A stretch of DNA of 64,000 nt from Bin55 sp965205545 (GTDB taxonomy: Bacteria; Pseudomonadota; Gammaproteobacteria; Pseudomonadales; Azotimanducaceae), in the NCBI GenBank assembly GCA_965205545.1, contig OZ242170.1, positions 1,860,001-1,924,000 of the forward strand, read 5' to 3'. The notes under the pieces were generated by a model, which was not told the origin of the DNA, did not search any database, and saw only the letters and a program-made list of their open reading frames with translations. Position 1 is the stretch's first letter. Every line of letters starts with the position of its first letter. Made by a program: the position numbers and the translations under genes. Shown here one piece after another: positions 36,069 to 45,342 of this stretch.

Positions 36069-39000
36069 CTAGAACTTAATCGTAGCATTCGCTCCAACTT
36101 GATGGCTGGATTCAAAGCCAGTGTCCAGACGACCGATTGTGAACTTCATGTCGAAAGTTCGCGGCATCTTGACTAGCTGCTTGAGCTCCACGCCAATTTG
36201 CGAAGTCGTTACGTTAGCACCGAGCGTTCGCGACTCGACAAACGGAGACACCAGGTAGCGATCCTTTCCAAATCGGAAGCCGTAGCCAATGCTCGTATCG
36301 AACGTCATTCCCTTCTGTGCACCAAGTACATCGTCGTAGGGAAGCGCTTGACCTTGTGCAGCATTCGCGAAGATTCCATTGGATCCTTCAACCGACGATT
36401 GGCCCCATGTGGGAGCAATCGACATTCTGAGGCCGGAGCCGTCCGTCGACGGAGCAAGTTCCGCTTTTAGTGTGAACCCGCTTTCGCTGAAGTCTCTTGC
36501 CGAGTGATTCGCAATTCTGTGACCGCGAGCTTCGAAGGTGATCACGTTCGTTTGAACACGTACGCCACCACCAACCTCGACACCAGTTCCCGTTACGCCG
36601 TCGCCGGTATCGCTGCGGAATGCAAGCTCGCCAAACGGCTTGATGGAGCCAGCTCTGCCCATGTCGAATGAGGTGGAAGTTTCCACTCCCGCTCGAATGC
36701 GCTGGACGTTCGCAGTCAGACCATCCACGGCGCCATCGCCAGAATCGGTTGCCAAGTTGGCAAACGCTGCGTCACCACGCAATGCCAGCTCGATGTTTCC
36801 AATCTTGCCAAACTTGTGCTTGCCACCCAGCATGCCGAGGTTCATCGACAAGTCGCTGGATTGCGACGATGCGTTCACGACCGTCGAGATCACATCGCCA
36901 GCACCTAGTCCGAAAACACCCCAGACGGTAGTCTTGGAATTCGGCTCGTAGTTGAAGTAAGGCATTACGGTCAACATTTCGGTATCCATGGATTGCGTTG
37001 CGGTGCCCCAGCTGTAAGTGCTTTGGCCCGTATTGCGCGCACCGGTTACACCAACAAGCCAGCGCTTGTTCGCCAACAGGTCGAGACCCATGAACGTGGA
37101 CGTCGTGTTGCCACTGTAGCCTTCACCGGCGAAGTTGCGGGTATCCGTGCTGCTCCAGAGCGACCAGGAACCAATTCCACCCTTTCCGTTCAACGTCTGC
37201 GAGAAGTTTCTGCTGACGACGGAGTTCAGGTTCATTGCATTTCCGGTGCCACCCGACTTGTTCCAGGATGTTCCTGAAGAAGCAATCGGCTGGGATCCAG
37301 CTTGCGTGAAGCCCACCATTCCCTTATTGGCGCTGAATTCAGAGCCAGGCTGGTAGGTCGCATCGCCCGTAGGCATGTATTGCGCAATGTTGATTCCCGT
37401 ATCGGAGCGACTGGATTCCAGTCGCGCGCCAACTACAGACGAGATTGTGTTCAAGAACGCTCGACCTTGACCCGCAAGCGCAGCTTCGGCCACAGTCCTG
37501 AGTTCGCTGTCGCTCACGATCGTCGTGAACGATTGCGTGGCGCTGCGTCCCTTGGAGTCCGTAGCGGTAACCGTTACTTCAGTCGATCCGCGCGTATAGG
37601 CCACCATGTTCAGGTTGGACCCTACGTTTGTGATCGTAGCTGCCGAGGAGCCATCCGTCGATACCGTGTACGACATGACGTCGCCACCTCGATGCGTGAA
37701 GTAGGGACTTACGTTCAAGTCGAGGTCCTCTCCACCAATCTGCAGCGTTTGGTCGGCAATCACGCCAACCGCCTCGGGTGCAGCTTCGACAGTTACATCA
37801 AACTGATCGTGCACTGACTGACCGATATTGTCGGTCGCCGTAACAGTCACAGTCGTCGTGCCCACTGCGTTCGCGTAGATGCGAATCTCGTTCTGGCTTC
37901 GGCGGTGAACCACGTCAGCAACCATTTCATCCTCGTTGGAAACATCGATGTCCAAGCTGCCTTCGTCGTCGAACACATCGTCAAGCTCAACGTCATGGCG
38001 CTCGTCGACCATCATGGTTACGTCGTCAATGGCATTGGCCACTGTCGGCGCGTCGTTGCGAGGACCAACCTCGATGGTGAATTCCACTTTGGCATAGTTG
38101 CCGGCCGAGTCGGTAGCCTTCATCGTACACGTCGTCGTACCAACAGAATGCGAGTGGACCACGATCCATGGGCCGCCTTCATCGTCATACTTGATGGCGG
38201 TTGTTGCAACATCCGGATCGTCCGTCGATACCGAGTAGGTCAGCGTATCGCCCTCATCGGTGAACGCGCCAGTTGCATCGATCGGATCTTCCTGAATTCC
38301 CAATCTCGTGAAGACATCGTCAATGAAGTCGGGATGCGCCACGGGTGGATCGTTGCGTGTCACTTCCACCTCGAAGGTGTCGGAAACGGATTGATCGTTC
38401 TGGTCCGTTGCGGTAACGGTAACCATGGCCGTGCCTTTCTCGTCGCCGTATACGCGCAGAGTGTGGTAGCCGATCAACGCGCCTGTAGCCACGCCTGGAT
38501 TGTCTACTTCGAACTCGTAGTGCAACGTTTCCATGTAGGCAGCGTCGCCGTCGTCGAAGTACATGTTCAGGCTGATGTCATCGGTACGTCCGCCTTCATC
38601 CGCCATCATGTCGGGAATTCCGTCGCCAACCACCATGGGAGGCATGTTGGCTTCGACCGTCACGCGGAAGGTCTTTGAAACCGACAGGTCGTCGCGGTCC
38701 GTTGCTGTAATTCGAACACGTGCAGGGCCGTTGCCCACGTTCTCGCCAGTAATGCAGATGGAGTTGTTGTCCTGTACGCTCACTGATGCATCACCAGGTC
38801 TGGTTGAAGACGCTTCTATGAACAACCCGGCCTGCTGGTCGCGGTGATCGGGATCCATGAAGTGGTCGCTAGCCATTATGTTGCATTGTGTAATGCCAAC
38901 CAGAATTCGCTGTTCCTCAATGTCACCGGAGTCTTCAACGATCATGGGTCTCTCGTTCACGTCGGTCACGTCGACACGCACGTCGATGCTGTTCGCACCT

Positions 39001-41927
39001 CCATACTTGTCCTCGACCGAAACCGCGAAATCGTAGGAACTGATATCGCCCTCGAAGTCGAGTCCTGACTTGGCCACGCTAATCTGCACGCCGTAGGTGG
39101 TTTCCTCGTCACCCGCGTCGCTGGTTCTCACAACGCTGGCTCGGAACATGTCGGTTCCACTCACGGCCGCGCTGACCGTGTCGCCCATATCGGCATCGGA
39201 AACCGCCAGAGCGGAGCCAACGCCAGTTCCGGCACGACTGTTTTCAGGTACCGAGAACGTCGCGCCAGTCAATCCGTCGTCGAATCCAGGAGCGGTGTTG
39301 CTGTCCTTGACATGCACCATGAAGCTCGCGTATGCGGTGTTTCCAGTCGAGTCCGTAGCAGAGACTTCGACTTCCACCTCGACCTTGTCCACAGTGTCCG
39401 CGTCGCCGATTTCATTCTCAGAAGGAGTGACGGTTACAACGCCGTCCTCTTCCGATATCGAGACGGGCCCGCAACCGCCGATGCAGTTGGCGCCATATTC
39501 GACGATGTCGCTGTTTCCATCACCGTCTCTCGCTGGAATTCGTACCTCTTGCGAGTAGTCTCCAATGAGCATGTAGATGGGATCGATATCGCCAATGGTC
39601 GGAGCTTCTTCGACGTCCTCAATCATGACTTCGAATGTAATGCGATCGGTTTCGCCCGCCAGGTCGGTTGCGCACAGGTTGATTCTGTACACGCCGCCGC
39701 GGCTCTCATAGTCGGTGTTGTTTCTTCGGAACTGTCCGAATCCGACGTAGCCGGGAATCCTGACTTGATATTCGTGCGATACAGTGGCTGTAGCCGCATT
39801 GTTGGACGCTCGAGCCTCTGCAGTAACAAAGCCAAACAGGAAGTTGCGTCGGTCGCTGCCAGCGAACTCGTCGCCATTGCAGGGTCGGCAAGCGCCCTGC
39901 TTGCTCCAGCAAATCCTGTCGCCCGAAGGTTGTGCGTCGTCCGCGGTGAAGGTGATGTTGATGTCATCGCCTTCATTGATCTTGGGCACTCCGGACGTAA
40001 CATGCGTATCGCCCATCAGTGCTACTGTGCGAATATTCGGACCAGTGTTCGGTCCATACACGAGATCGACATAGACGGTTACGCCATCGGTCAATACCTT
40101 AGGCGTCGCGCCGCGCTGGAACGCAGCAACAGTCACCGAAACTCGATCGGTGCCGTAGCGACCAAGAAGATCGAAGTTGTCGTCTTCCGGATCGGTGGAC
40201 GGCAAGTTCATCGAGATGGTGAGGTGGCCGTTCATGCAAGTCGATGCGCCGGCCAACGAGGCCTCGGCCAAAACGATCGAATCGTTATCTGCGTCCGTTA
40301 AGCTGCTGCCGGTAATTTCGTAGCAAAGGTCGTCGCCTTCGCGGTCCGTGAACTTGCTAGCCACGTTCGTCGAACGCGATCCGCCACCGTTGGACGATGC
40401 AAGAGGCTGAAGATATACATCAGTTCCGCCTGCACGGGCCGACTTCTTCTGCGGCGTGTCGTTGCCTTCGATGACGTCGACAAAGATCTTCATCGTGTCC
40501 TTGGCGCCTGACTGGTCGGTAGCGGTTACTGTCAACTCGAACTGACGTCCGTCCTCGACGGCCGCGAACGTGGGATCACCAATCGAACTCGCTGTGATCT
40601 TTCCAGTCTTTTCGTTCTCTTCCGTAATGTGGAGATATCCACCGCCACCCGACAAGGTGAATGTCAAGTCGTGGTCGCAGTTGATGTCGTTGGACGCGTC
40701 CTCGTCCACGCATGCCGTCTGGTCCATGTCGAAGATCGCCTTGTCGACGAAGTCCGTCATCACGTTGATCACGAAAGCACCACCAACATTGTCAATGTCC
40801 CAGTCAACCGTAGCTTCGGAAATTCGGAACATGGGCTCGTGGTTTTCCACGACTTTGACGGGAATGCTCGCCATAATGACGTCACCCGCCATTCCACCGA
40901 ACATGGCTGTGGCTGTGAGAACAACCGTATAGGTTCCTTCTGACAATCCATGCAAACGCAGGATGTCGTCGGTGTGGTCCATGTCGTCGTCGGTGATGTG
41001 CTCGACTCGCACTGCGGTGTTTCCAGCAGTAGCCGTGATCATGAACGATGTGCCTTCAGCACGTTCCATATTGTCGTTTTCATTGTCAGTTGCGCCGGAA
41101 GTGTCGTCCGTAACGTCCTCAGGATCGGTGTCGATGTCCGGATTTATGAAATCAGATATGTCCAAATCCACCGTTTCGTCAACCGAGAGGGTGTAGGGCT
41201 CCATACTGGTGTACATGAGAGCGGCAGTCATGACCGCTGCTGCGGGGCTCGCCGCAGTTCCTTCGTTTCCGGCAAAACCCGCTCCACTGACACCCATGAC
41301 AGATATCGTGAACGAAGTGTTCGCGGGCAATCCCGTAACGGTCGCGGACTGTCGGGGGCTGGTGGGCGATGTGCCGTCTGCCAACGTACCCATGGCCGTA
41401 TCCATTACGGTTACGGATCTCATAGACGCCTCCATTGCACCTTCCGGTGTCCAGCTTGCTGTCACCATATAGCTAGTCGCCGTAGTGTCATCAGCTTCGC
41501 TGCCTACGGTTGCATTCGAATTGTTGCTATCACCCGTCCACTCCACGTAGATGCTGTTATACGATTCCGATGTAGCAAAAACGTCAGTCGGAGCAGCGTG
41601 TGGTACCGGTCGAACCGTAACAGTGAACGCAAAGTCAGCTCCCTCACCGCCACTGAATGCCTTCTCAGCTCTGAGTACATAGCTTCCGGGTGCCATGCGA
41701 TGGAAATCGCTATCGCTGCTTGCGACGTTGTAGGAAACAGTCGCACCTGCAGTGACGGTGCCAGCATCGGCACTGTTCTCTGGAATTGAAATCGTACTGG
41801 AGGGTACGGGTGGGTCAGCTGTCGGCATGCCGTCGGCCAGCGTCAGCAAGACGAACGTCATCGTCCCGCCTACGTCCGCTGCTGTGAGTGCTGTCGTGCC
41901 ATCGGCCATGTACAACTTGTAGGACAA
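36069..41927 (-). CDS. Giant cadherin-like autotransporter 2, main frame
   Basis: 1952 codons in one frame. It is the body of a gene whose true start is at 42213 in another frame; the apparent TTG start at 41927 corresponds to an internal Leu of the paralogue (GDLSYKLYMADG). With the one extra base removed, the product would be 2047 residues. Order: Fn3-like module, Ig/cadherin-like modules with the same Cys-bearing segments as autotransporter 1 (CIGGCGP, CWSKQGACRPC), linker, then a ~365-residue outer-membrane barrel ending NATIKF. It lacks the block of ~91-residue repeats found in autotransporter 1, which accounts for most of the length difference. The coding frame is otherwise open, arguing that the frameshift is recent, an assembly error, or tolerated. 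Probable surface adhesin. Confidence 0.85.
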   Translation of the reverse strand: MSYKLYMADGTTALTAADVGGTMTFVLLTLADGMPTADPPVPSSTISIPENSADAGTVTAGATVSYNVASSDSDFHRMAPGSYVLRAEKAFSGGEGADFAFTVTVRPVPHAAPTDVFATSESYNSIYVEWTGDSNNSNATVGSEADDTTATSYMVTASWTPEGAMEASMRSVTVMDTAMGTLADGTSPTSPRQSATVTGLPANTSFTISVMGVSGAGFAGNEGTAASPAAAVMTAALMYTSMEPYTLSVDETVDLDISDFINPDIDTDPEDVTDDTSGATDNENDNMERAEGTSFMITATAGNTAVRVEHITDDDMDHTDDILRLHGLSEGTYTVVLTATAMFGGMAGDVIMASIPVKVVENHEPMFRISEATVDWDIDNVGGAFVINVMTDFVDKAIFDMDQTACVDEDASNDINCDHDLTFTLSGGGGYLHITEENEKTGKITASSIGDPTFAAVEDGRQFELTVTATDQSGAKDTMKIFVDVIEGNDTPQKKSARAGGTDVYLQPLASSNGGGSRSTNVASKFTDREGDDLCYEITGSSLTDADNDSIVLAEASLAGASTCMNGHLTISMNLPSTDPEDDNFDLLGRYGTDRVSVTVAAFQRGATPKVLTDGVTVYVDLVYGPNTGPNIRTVALMGDTHVTSGVPKINEGDDINITFTADDAQPSGDRICWSKQGACRPCNGDEFAGSDRRNFLFGFVTAEARASNNAATATVSHEYQVRIPGYVGFGQFRRNNTDYESRGGVYRINLCATDLAGETDRITFEVMIEDVEEAPTIGDIDPIYMLIGDYSQEVRIPARDGDGNSDIVEYGANCIGGCGPVSISEEDGVVTVTPSENEIGDADTVDKVEVEVEVSATDSTGNTAYASFMVHVKDSNTAPGFDDGLTGATFSVPENSRAGTGVGSALAVSDADMGDTVSAAVSGTDMFRASVVRTSDAGDEETTYGVQISVAKSGLDFEGDISSYDFAVSVEDKYGGANSIDVRVDVTDVNERPMIVEDSGDIEEQRILVGITQCNIMASDHFMDPDHRDQQAGLFIEASSTRPGDASVSVQDNNSICITGENVGNGPARVRITATDRDDLSVSKTFRVTVEANMPPMVVGDGIPDMMADEGGRTDDISLNMYFDDGDAAYMETLHYEFEVDNPGVATGALIGYHTLRVYGDEKGTAMVTVTATDQNDQSVSDTFEVEVTRNDPPVAHPDFIDDVFTRLGIQEDPIDATGAFTDEGDTLTYSVSTDDPDVATTAIKYDDEGGPWIVVHSHSVGTTTCTMKATDSAGNYAKVEFTIEVGPRNDAPTVANAIDDVTMMVDERHDVELDDVFDDEGSLDIDVSNEDEMVADVVHRRSQNEIRIYANAVGTTTVTVTATDNIGQSVHDQFDVTVEAAPEAVGVIADQTLQIGGEDLDLNVSPYFTHRGGDVMSYTVSTDGSSAATITNVGSNLNMVAYTRGSTEVTVTATDSKGRSATQSFTTIVSDSELRTVAEAALAGQGRAFLNTISSVVGARLESSRSDTGINIAQYMPTGDATYQPGSEFSANKGMVGFTQAGSQPIASSGTSWNKSGGTGNAMNLNSVVSRNFSQTLNGKGGIGSWSLWSSTDTRNFAGEGYSGNTTSTFMGLDLLANKRWLVGVTGARNTGQSTYSWGTATQSMDTEMLTVMPYFNYEPNSKTTVWGVFGLGAGDVISTVVNASSQSSDLSMNLGMLGGKHKFGKIGNIELALRGDAAFANLATDSGDGAVDGLTANVQRIRAGVETSTSFDMGRAGSIKPFGELAFRSDTGDGVTGTGVEVGGGVRVQTNVITFEARGHRIANHSARDFSESGFTLKAELAPSTDGSGLRMSIAPTWGQSSVEGSNGIFANAAQGQALPYDDVLGAQKGMTFDTSIGYGFRFGKDRYLVSPFVESRTLGANVTTSQIGVELKQLVKMPRTFDMKFTIGRLDTGFESSHQVGANATIKF

Positions 41928-42213
41928 GTCGCCCTCGCCGGCACAGGCGGGCAGCGTTCGTCGCGGAAACGGTTGGCAGAGCGGTCGTATCGTTGGTGCC
42001 GCCTAGCAAGTACTCAATGCCAAAGCTTCCCGAATCTTCCTTCCATCCGCCGTTGCCATCGGCGGCCGCAGTAGGATCGTCGAACTCACAAGTCTGGGCT
42101 ATTGCAGGTGCAGTAAGCAATCCAGCCACAGCAACAACGCTTGCCAGTCCAAAAAGTCGCAGAGAACCGAACAGTCCTTTGTTCGCTCTCCCAACCGAAT
42201 GTAGTTTACTCAT
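41815..42213 (-). pseudogene. Autotransporter 2, N-terminal fragment separated by +1 frameshift
   Basis: The ATG at 42213 is preceded by AAGGAGG. It starts MSKLHSVGRANKGLFGSLRL, identical for its first 20 residues to autotransporter 1, with the same signal peptide and the CEFDDPTAAADG segment. At ~41951-41955 the DNA reads GGGCAGCG where the paralogue has GGGCGCG: one extra base moves translation out of the main frame after SATNA, and the fragment ends at 41815. Deleting that base restores ...NAPACAGEGDLSYKLYMADG and joins the 1952-codon frame. No homopolymer or clear slippery site is present, so a sequencing error or an inactivating mutation is more likely than programmed frameshifting. Confidence 0.85.
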
Positions 42214-42401
42214 GGATTTCCTCCTTGATTTGCCAAGTTGGCCGCCGTGTACCGCCCAATCCAAGGCGCATTCCTGCGCAGCCTAGGCTAGGGCGTCTGC
42301 CTCTGGTAGGCGCTGCGAGCTTCGCTCGAATCATAGCGTTCTCCCGTTCCAACAGTCTCCCTTGCTAATACTTTTCATCCGCGATTGTTGCAAGTGCAAA
42401 C

Positions 42402-42418
42402 AGTCTCGTTAAGAGACT
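42402..42418 (-). promoter_or_regulatory. Dyad in the leader of autotransporter 2
   Basis: AGTCTC-gttaa-GAGACT, ~36-52 nt downstream of the predicted start of transcription. Its position parallels the 26-bp dyad before autotransporter 1, although the sequence differs. Confidence 0.4.
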
Positions 42419-42460
42419 ATAGAACACGCGCTGATCCTCGCGACCTACAAAGCTGAGTGA

Positions 42461-42490
42461 ATTGTAAGCGAGCAGAAAAGGAAATGTCAA
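42461..42490 (-). promoter_or_regulatory. Sigma70-like promoter of autotransporter 2
   Basis: On the minus strand: TTGACA (42490-42485), 18-nt spacer, TACAAT (42466-42461). The block AATGTCAACCCC (plus strand) around the -35 box is conserved with promoter 1. The leader would be ~240 nt. Confidence 0.72.
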
Positions 42491-42502
42491 CCCCTTTTGT
42501 CA

Positions 42503-42535
42503 ATTATTTTTCAATTTGTTTCAAATCGTTTCAAT
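42503..42535 (-). promoter_or_regulatory. Direct-repeat element upstream of promoter 2
   Basis: Plus-strand TTTTTCA, TTTGTTTCA and ATCGTTTCA repeat with ~10-nt period just upstream of the -35 box. It corresponds to the element at 35755-35787. Confidence 0.5.
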
Positions 42536-43583
42536 CGATGAAATGATTGTGCCGCACGTCCATTGCCTCACTCCTAGCGCGACGCGTGGCGAACCTGCCC
42601 GTTTCGAGAATGATTCTACACAATTGCGAAGGTTCTGGAGAGCTGAAGTAGAGGAGTGTTTGCTTGAATCAATGCACAGTCGTTTTAGCTTGATGTTCTT
42701 GTTGCAGTTAGCAACTCCATGCAAATGTGTGTGCAAGCGAAGCAATCAGTACGTAGATAGACAATGCCATTGTTGCGACACAATCCATCTCTACATGGAA
42801 GAGTGTGGCTCCCACATCGTGTATCACATGCAGACAACCGCATCACAAGACGGTACCTTCAATCGGGACTCAGCGAAATCCGATCGAATCTCAGTAGTTG
42901 CACGCATAGGGTTCTGTTCCAATATCAATGTCAGAAACATTGCCTGTAGCTAATAGAGGCCGCGTTCCGTTGTTCGTATGAACCAAACCTAGCCGACAAT
43001 CGCGAGTGCAAAACAACTCGATTGACACGATCGATTCAAGAAGCCTACCGATTTCAGCAAGAAACGTATATAGAAGTAGAAGTTGAGTCGCGATTTACGT
43101 TGCTGATTGGATTGAAAGAGCATGTACCTCGCTTCGAGCAACTCGTCGCTTCGTCTCACTTTGCGCGAGAGACCAATTGAACGAGCGTCGTCGAAAACTG
43201 TTGCCAACCAAGCCAATAATTTCATGAACTGGAATACCACAACATGACACGTGGGCTCAATCACCGCTGAGCTTGAAGCGTACTCCAATCCGAAACAATA
43301 CGACACAACTGGAAACGCCCACTCGACGCGTGAGGCAAATCATGGGCCAGTTCCGCACATTGTCATTGAGCAACCGAGTTTGGCATTTCAGCGCCCACAC
43401 ACGACATTCCCGACTAAGCGCGATTAAAACTCTACCAACTATATAGTTGCTGCTCTGCCGCAATCGAGACCTGCTTGCAAGAGCAAAGTTGATCTACAAA
43501 TTCACTACGAAAGTTATGTCTTCGATATTCTTGAGGCGGAACCTTCAAAGTTATGTCAATACTCTTCTGCATTTTCCTCTTGC

Positions 43584-43630
43584 AGTTGGAACCGGCCCGA
43601 GGGCAGGTTCCAACTGGGCCGTCCCTTTTT
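43584..43630 (+). terminator. Orphan terminator-like hairpin
   Basis: A perfect 10-bp stem AGTTGGAACC/GGTTCCAACT (43584-43593 with 43606-43615), then GGGCCGTCCC and five T (43626-43630). An alternative pairing GGCCC/GGGCC also exists. No plus-strand gene precedes it, so it could end a small RNA. Confidence 0.55.
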
Positions 43631-43707
43631 CGCCTTTCATGCTGCTTTCCTCAACGTCACTACTGCAAATTGACTCCGTGTAGCTATAACATTTTTCTAC
43701 AGCGAAA

Positions 43708-43748
43708 AATCTCACGGACTTAGAGGGAACTCTACACGCTGTGAGATT
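43708..43748. repeat. Nested inverted repeat
   Basis: AATCTCAC (43708-43715) pairs with GTGAGATT (43741-43748); inside it TAGAG (43721-43725) pairs with CTCTA (43730-43734). No T-run follows on either strand. Confidence 0.5.
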
Positions 43749-44100
43749 GGACATATCTAGGAGATACCAGCACAACTTGGACTTAATTTAAGAGACTCAC
43801 GACACAATTAGTGCCGAAACGACTCCTAGAGCATGAACTGGGTTTGTTAGGCGCGTCACGCAGGAAATTCCTACACTTGGCGGAGGCTCTGTGAAACCTC
43901 AAGACATTCCATCTGACTTCGTGACAAATTTCTATTGCTAGATTTCGAACCGCTACAATAAGAAAAATTCACACGGCGTGAGATAGCAGGACAGTGTATG
44001 GGTTGTGAGACGCGCAATTCTCAAGTCTCACTCCGTTACGTATCGCACGAATCCAGCATCTCAACCAATTCGAGTAGGCCTTTGCGCATGTCCTTCCATG

Positions 44101-44511
44101 CTAGCTCGTGAATTTTGTCGTCTGGAAAAAGGGGCGTGTTTTGCCTTTGTCTGATTTAGTAGAACACGAGTCTGGATCGTCAACGTAGAGAAGTAGCTCG
44201 AAAACGTCGACCCACCTCGACCCATTCCACACCAATGCGTGAATATGTGAATCACTTGGTCGCCTGCTGGTCCAATTCCGATCTTTCAAGCGGCGAGTCA
44301 GGTATGAATGTGAACGCTTGCCTTTTACTGAATTGCACGAAGCGCACAAGAGCTGTAAATTGCTCAATTCATGCGTTCCCCTTTCTTTTCTTGGGACAAC
44401 GTGATCTACGGCCAAGTATCGGAGTTTGAGGGGCTCCCTGCAGCCATTGCACACGCCACCTTGTTGCCGATAGAGACTACGTTGGTTCCTCAGTGAGTTG
44501 AATCGAGCCAT
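44101..44511 (-). CDS. HNH endonuclease
   Basis: 136 residues from ATG 44511; a TTG at 44532 would add 7. The HNH core is complete: Cys21-x2-Cys24, Asp36-His37 (LAVDHVVPR), Asn51 (ELSNLQLLC) and Cys56-x2-Cys59 (CASCN), i.e. a zinc-stabilised beta-beta-alpha-metal nuclease of the type in McrA-like, phage and mobile-intron enzymes. The C-terminal ~70 residues are not assigned. It starts 4 nt after the stop of a small zinc-ribbon membrane protein, so both are probably co-transcribed. A DNA-cutting role is established for the family; the target is unknown. Confidence 0.85.
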   Translation of the reverse strand: MARFNSLRNQRSLYRQQGGVCNGCREPLKLRYLAVDHVVPRKERGTHELSNLQLLCASCNSVKGKRSHSYLTRRLKDRNWTSRRPSDSHIHALVWNGSRWVDVFELLLYVDDPDSCSTKSDKGKTRPFFQTTKFTS

Positions 44512-44515
44512 GGAA

Positions 44516-44677
44516 TCAAACGGATATGACAATGAGCAAGAGTATCGCGAACAGAGATACTGAAACGACGAAAGCCACTACGAAAATTCCGACGGCACGG
44601 AAGGTAAGACCTAACCAAGAGCTATTCGAGTTGTCCTCAGTCAATTCGGCACCGCATTCTGGGCAAAGCTTTGTCAT
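44516..44677 (-). CDS. Small zinc-ribbon membrane protein
   Basis: 53 residues from ATG 44677 (a longer start at 44704 is possible). It has one half of a zinc-ribbon, CPECGAEL near the N-terminus, followed by one hydrophobic helix of ~28 residues (AVGIFVVAFVVSVSLFAIL) to the C-terminus. Two cysteines only, so metal binding would need a dimer. Its stop lies 4 nt before the HNH gene start. Function is unknown. Confidence 0.6.
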   Translation of the reverse strand: MTKLCPECGAELTEDNSNSSWLGLTFRAVGIFVVAFVVSVSLFAILLLIVISV

Positions 44678-44941
44678 TTCACTTTGCACCGCTGCAACTC
44701 GCAATGCCGCGACGCTCTCCCCATCGGTCGTTCAGCCACCTATGCAATACCCCCTACGGTTCCTGCTAGTCACTACTGTAAATGAGACTGGTTGCACACT
44801 CTAGATTGCGCTCCCGCAACAAGCTAGCGCATTGAGTCTTGCCCGCAGTACCTTTGCCGTTGTAGGTCTGTTACGTCGTTACAATCGTGGTGGGCGCCAC
44901 GTTTGTGGTTCTAGACACCGTGTCACGGTTCTGTCCATGCA
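44678..44941. other. Intergenic region, nothing recognised
   Basis: Upstream of the zinc-ribbon/HNH pair; probably contains its promoter. No conserved frame or RNA structure was found. Confidence 0.35.
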
Positions 44942-45130
44942 TTGGCAATCTCGAACGAAAAACAGGATTTACGTGAGTTTTCGGCTTCTCAGAACCCTAT
45001 GCACCCAGATTGCATTTCGCAACGCTTGAACGATGACTTTGTAACCGTTCGGCAATGGAAGCGTCGCGGAATCATCGGGTACTTTCTGCAAAATATCGTC
45101 GTTGTTCTTGTCGCTTTGGTTCTGCTTTAG
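44942..45130 (+). CDS. Possible small membrane protein
   Basis: 62 codons from TTG 44942 (or 43 from ATG 44999), ending in a hydrophobic segment IIGYFLQNIVVVLVALVLL preceded by basic residues (KRRG), compatible with a C-terminal membrane anchor. There is no ribosome site and no recognised family, so this may be a chance frame. Confidence 0.25.
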   Translation: MAISNEKQDLREFSASQNPMHPDCISQRLNDDFVTVRQWKRRGIIGYFLQNIVVVLVALVLL

Positions 45131-45268
45131 TCTGAATCTCTTATCGAACAGTGTATCCATAGTGAATAACTCTTTAATATCAATGTTTTAACTGCCTACT
45201 TTTCGTTCAGTGTAGACAGTATTTGCTTACGCACTATATTCTACCATAACAGGTCGCTTGGCACCACG

Positions 45269-45303
45269 AAAATGACGCACCGAGAATGAACTAGGTGCGT
45301 CAT
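45269..45303 (-). terminator. Rho-independent terminator of the HExxH peptidase gene
   Basis: On the minus strand, ATGACGCACC/GGTGCGTCAT (45303-45294 with 45281-45272), 10-bp stem and 12-nt loop, then TTTT running out of the stem. It lies 40 nt after the stop at 45343. Confidence 0.75.
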
Positions 45304-45342
45304 CGAAAGTCTGACTCGAGGCTATCACTGAAGCCCTTCAGG

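Larger units (their letters stand above)
42536..44100. other. Gene-poor 1.6-kb stretch
   Basis: No reading frame here resembles a protein family. The longest (plus, 42516-42953, 145 codons) begins inside the regulatory element and has random-looking composition. Visible structure is limited to an orphan terminator-like hairpin (43584-43630) and a nested inverted repeat (43708-43748). It may be decayed DNA or host unannotated small RNAs. Confidence 0.5.

Noticed and set aside
41951..41955. Programmed frameshifting in autotransporter 2
   Set aside because: No slippery heptamer or homopolymer is present, and the paralogue has no extra base at this point.
42516..42953. 145-codon frame in the gene-poor stretch
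   Set aside because: It starts inside the regulatory repeat, is Cys/His-rich without pattern and has no ribosome site or homologue I recognise.
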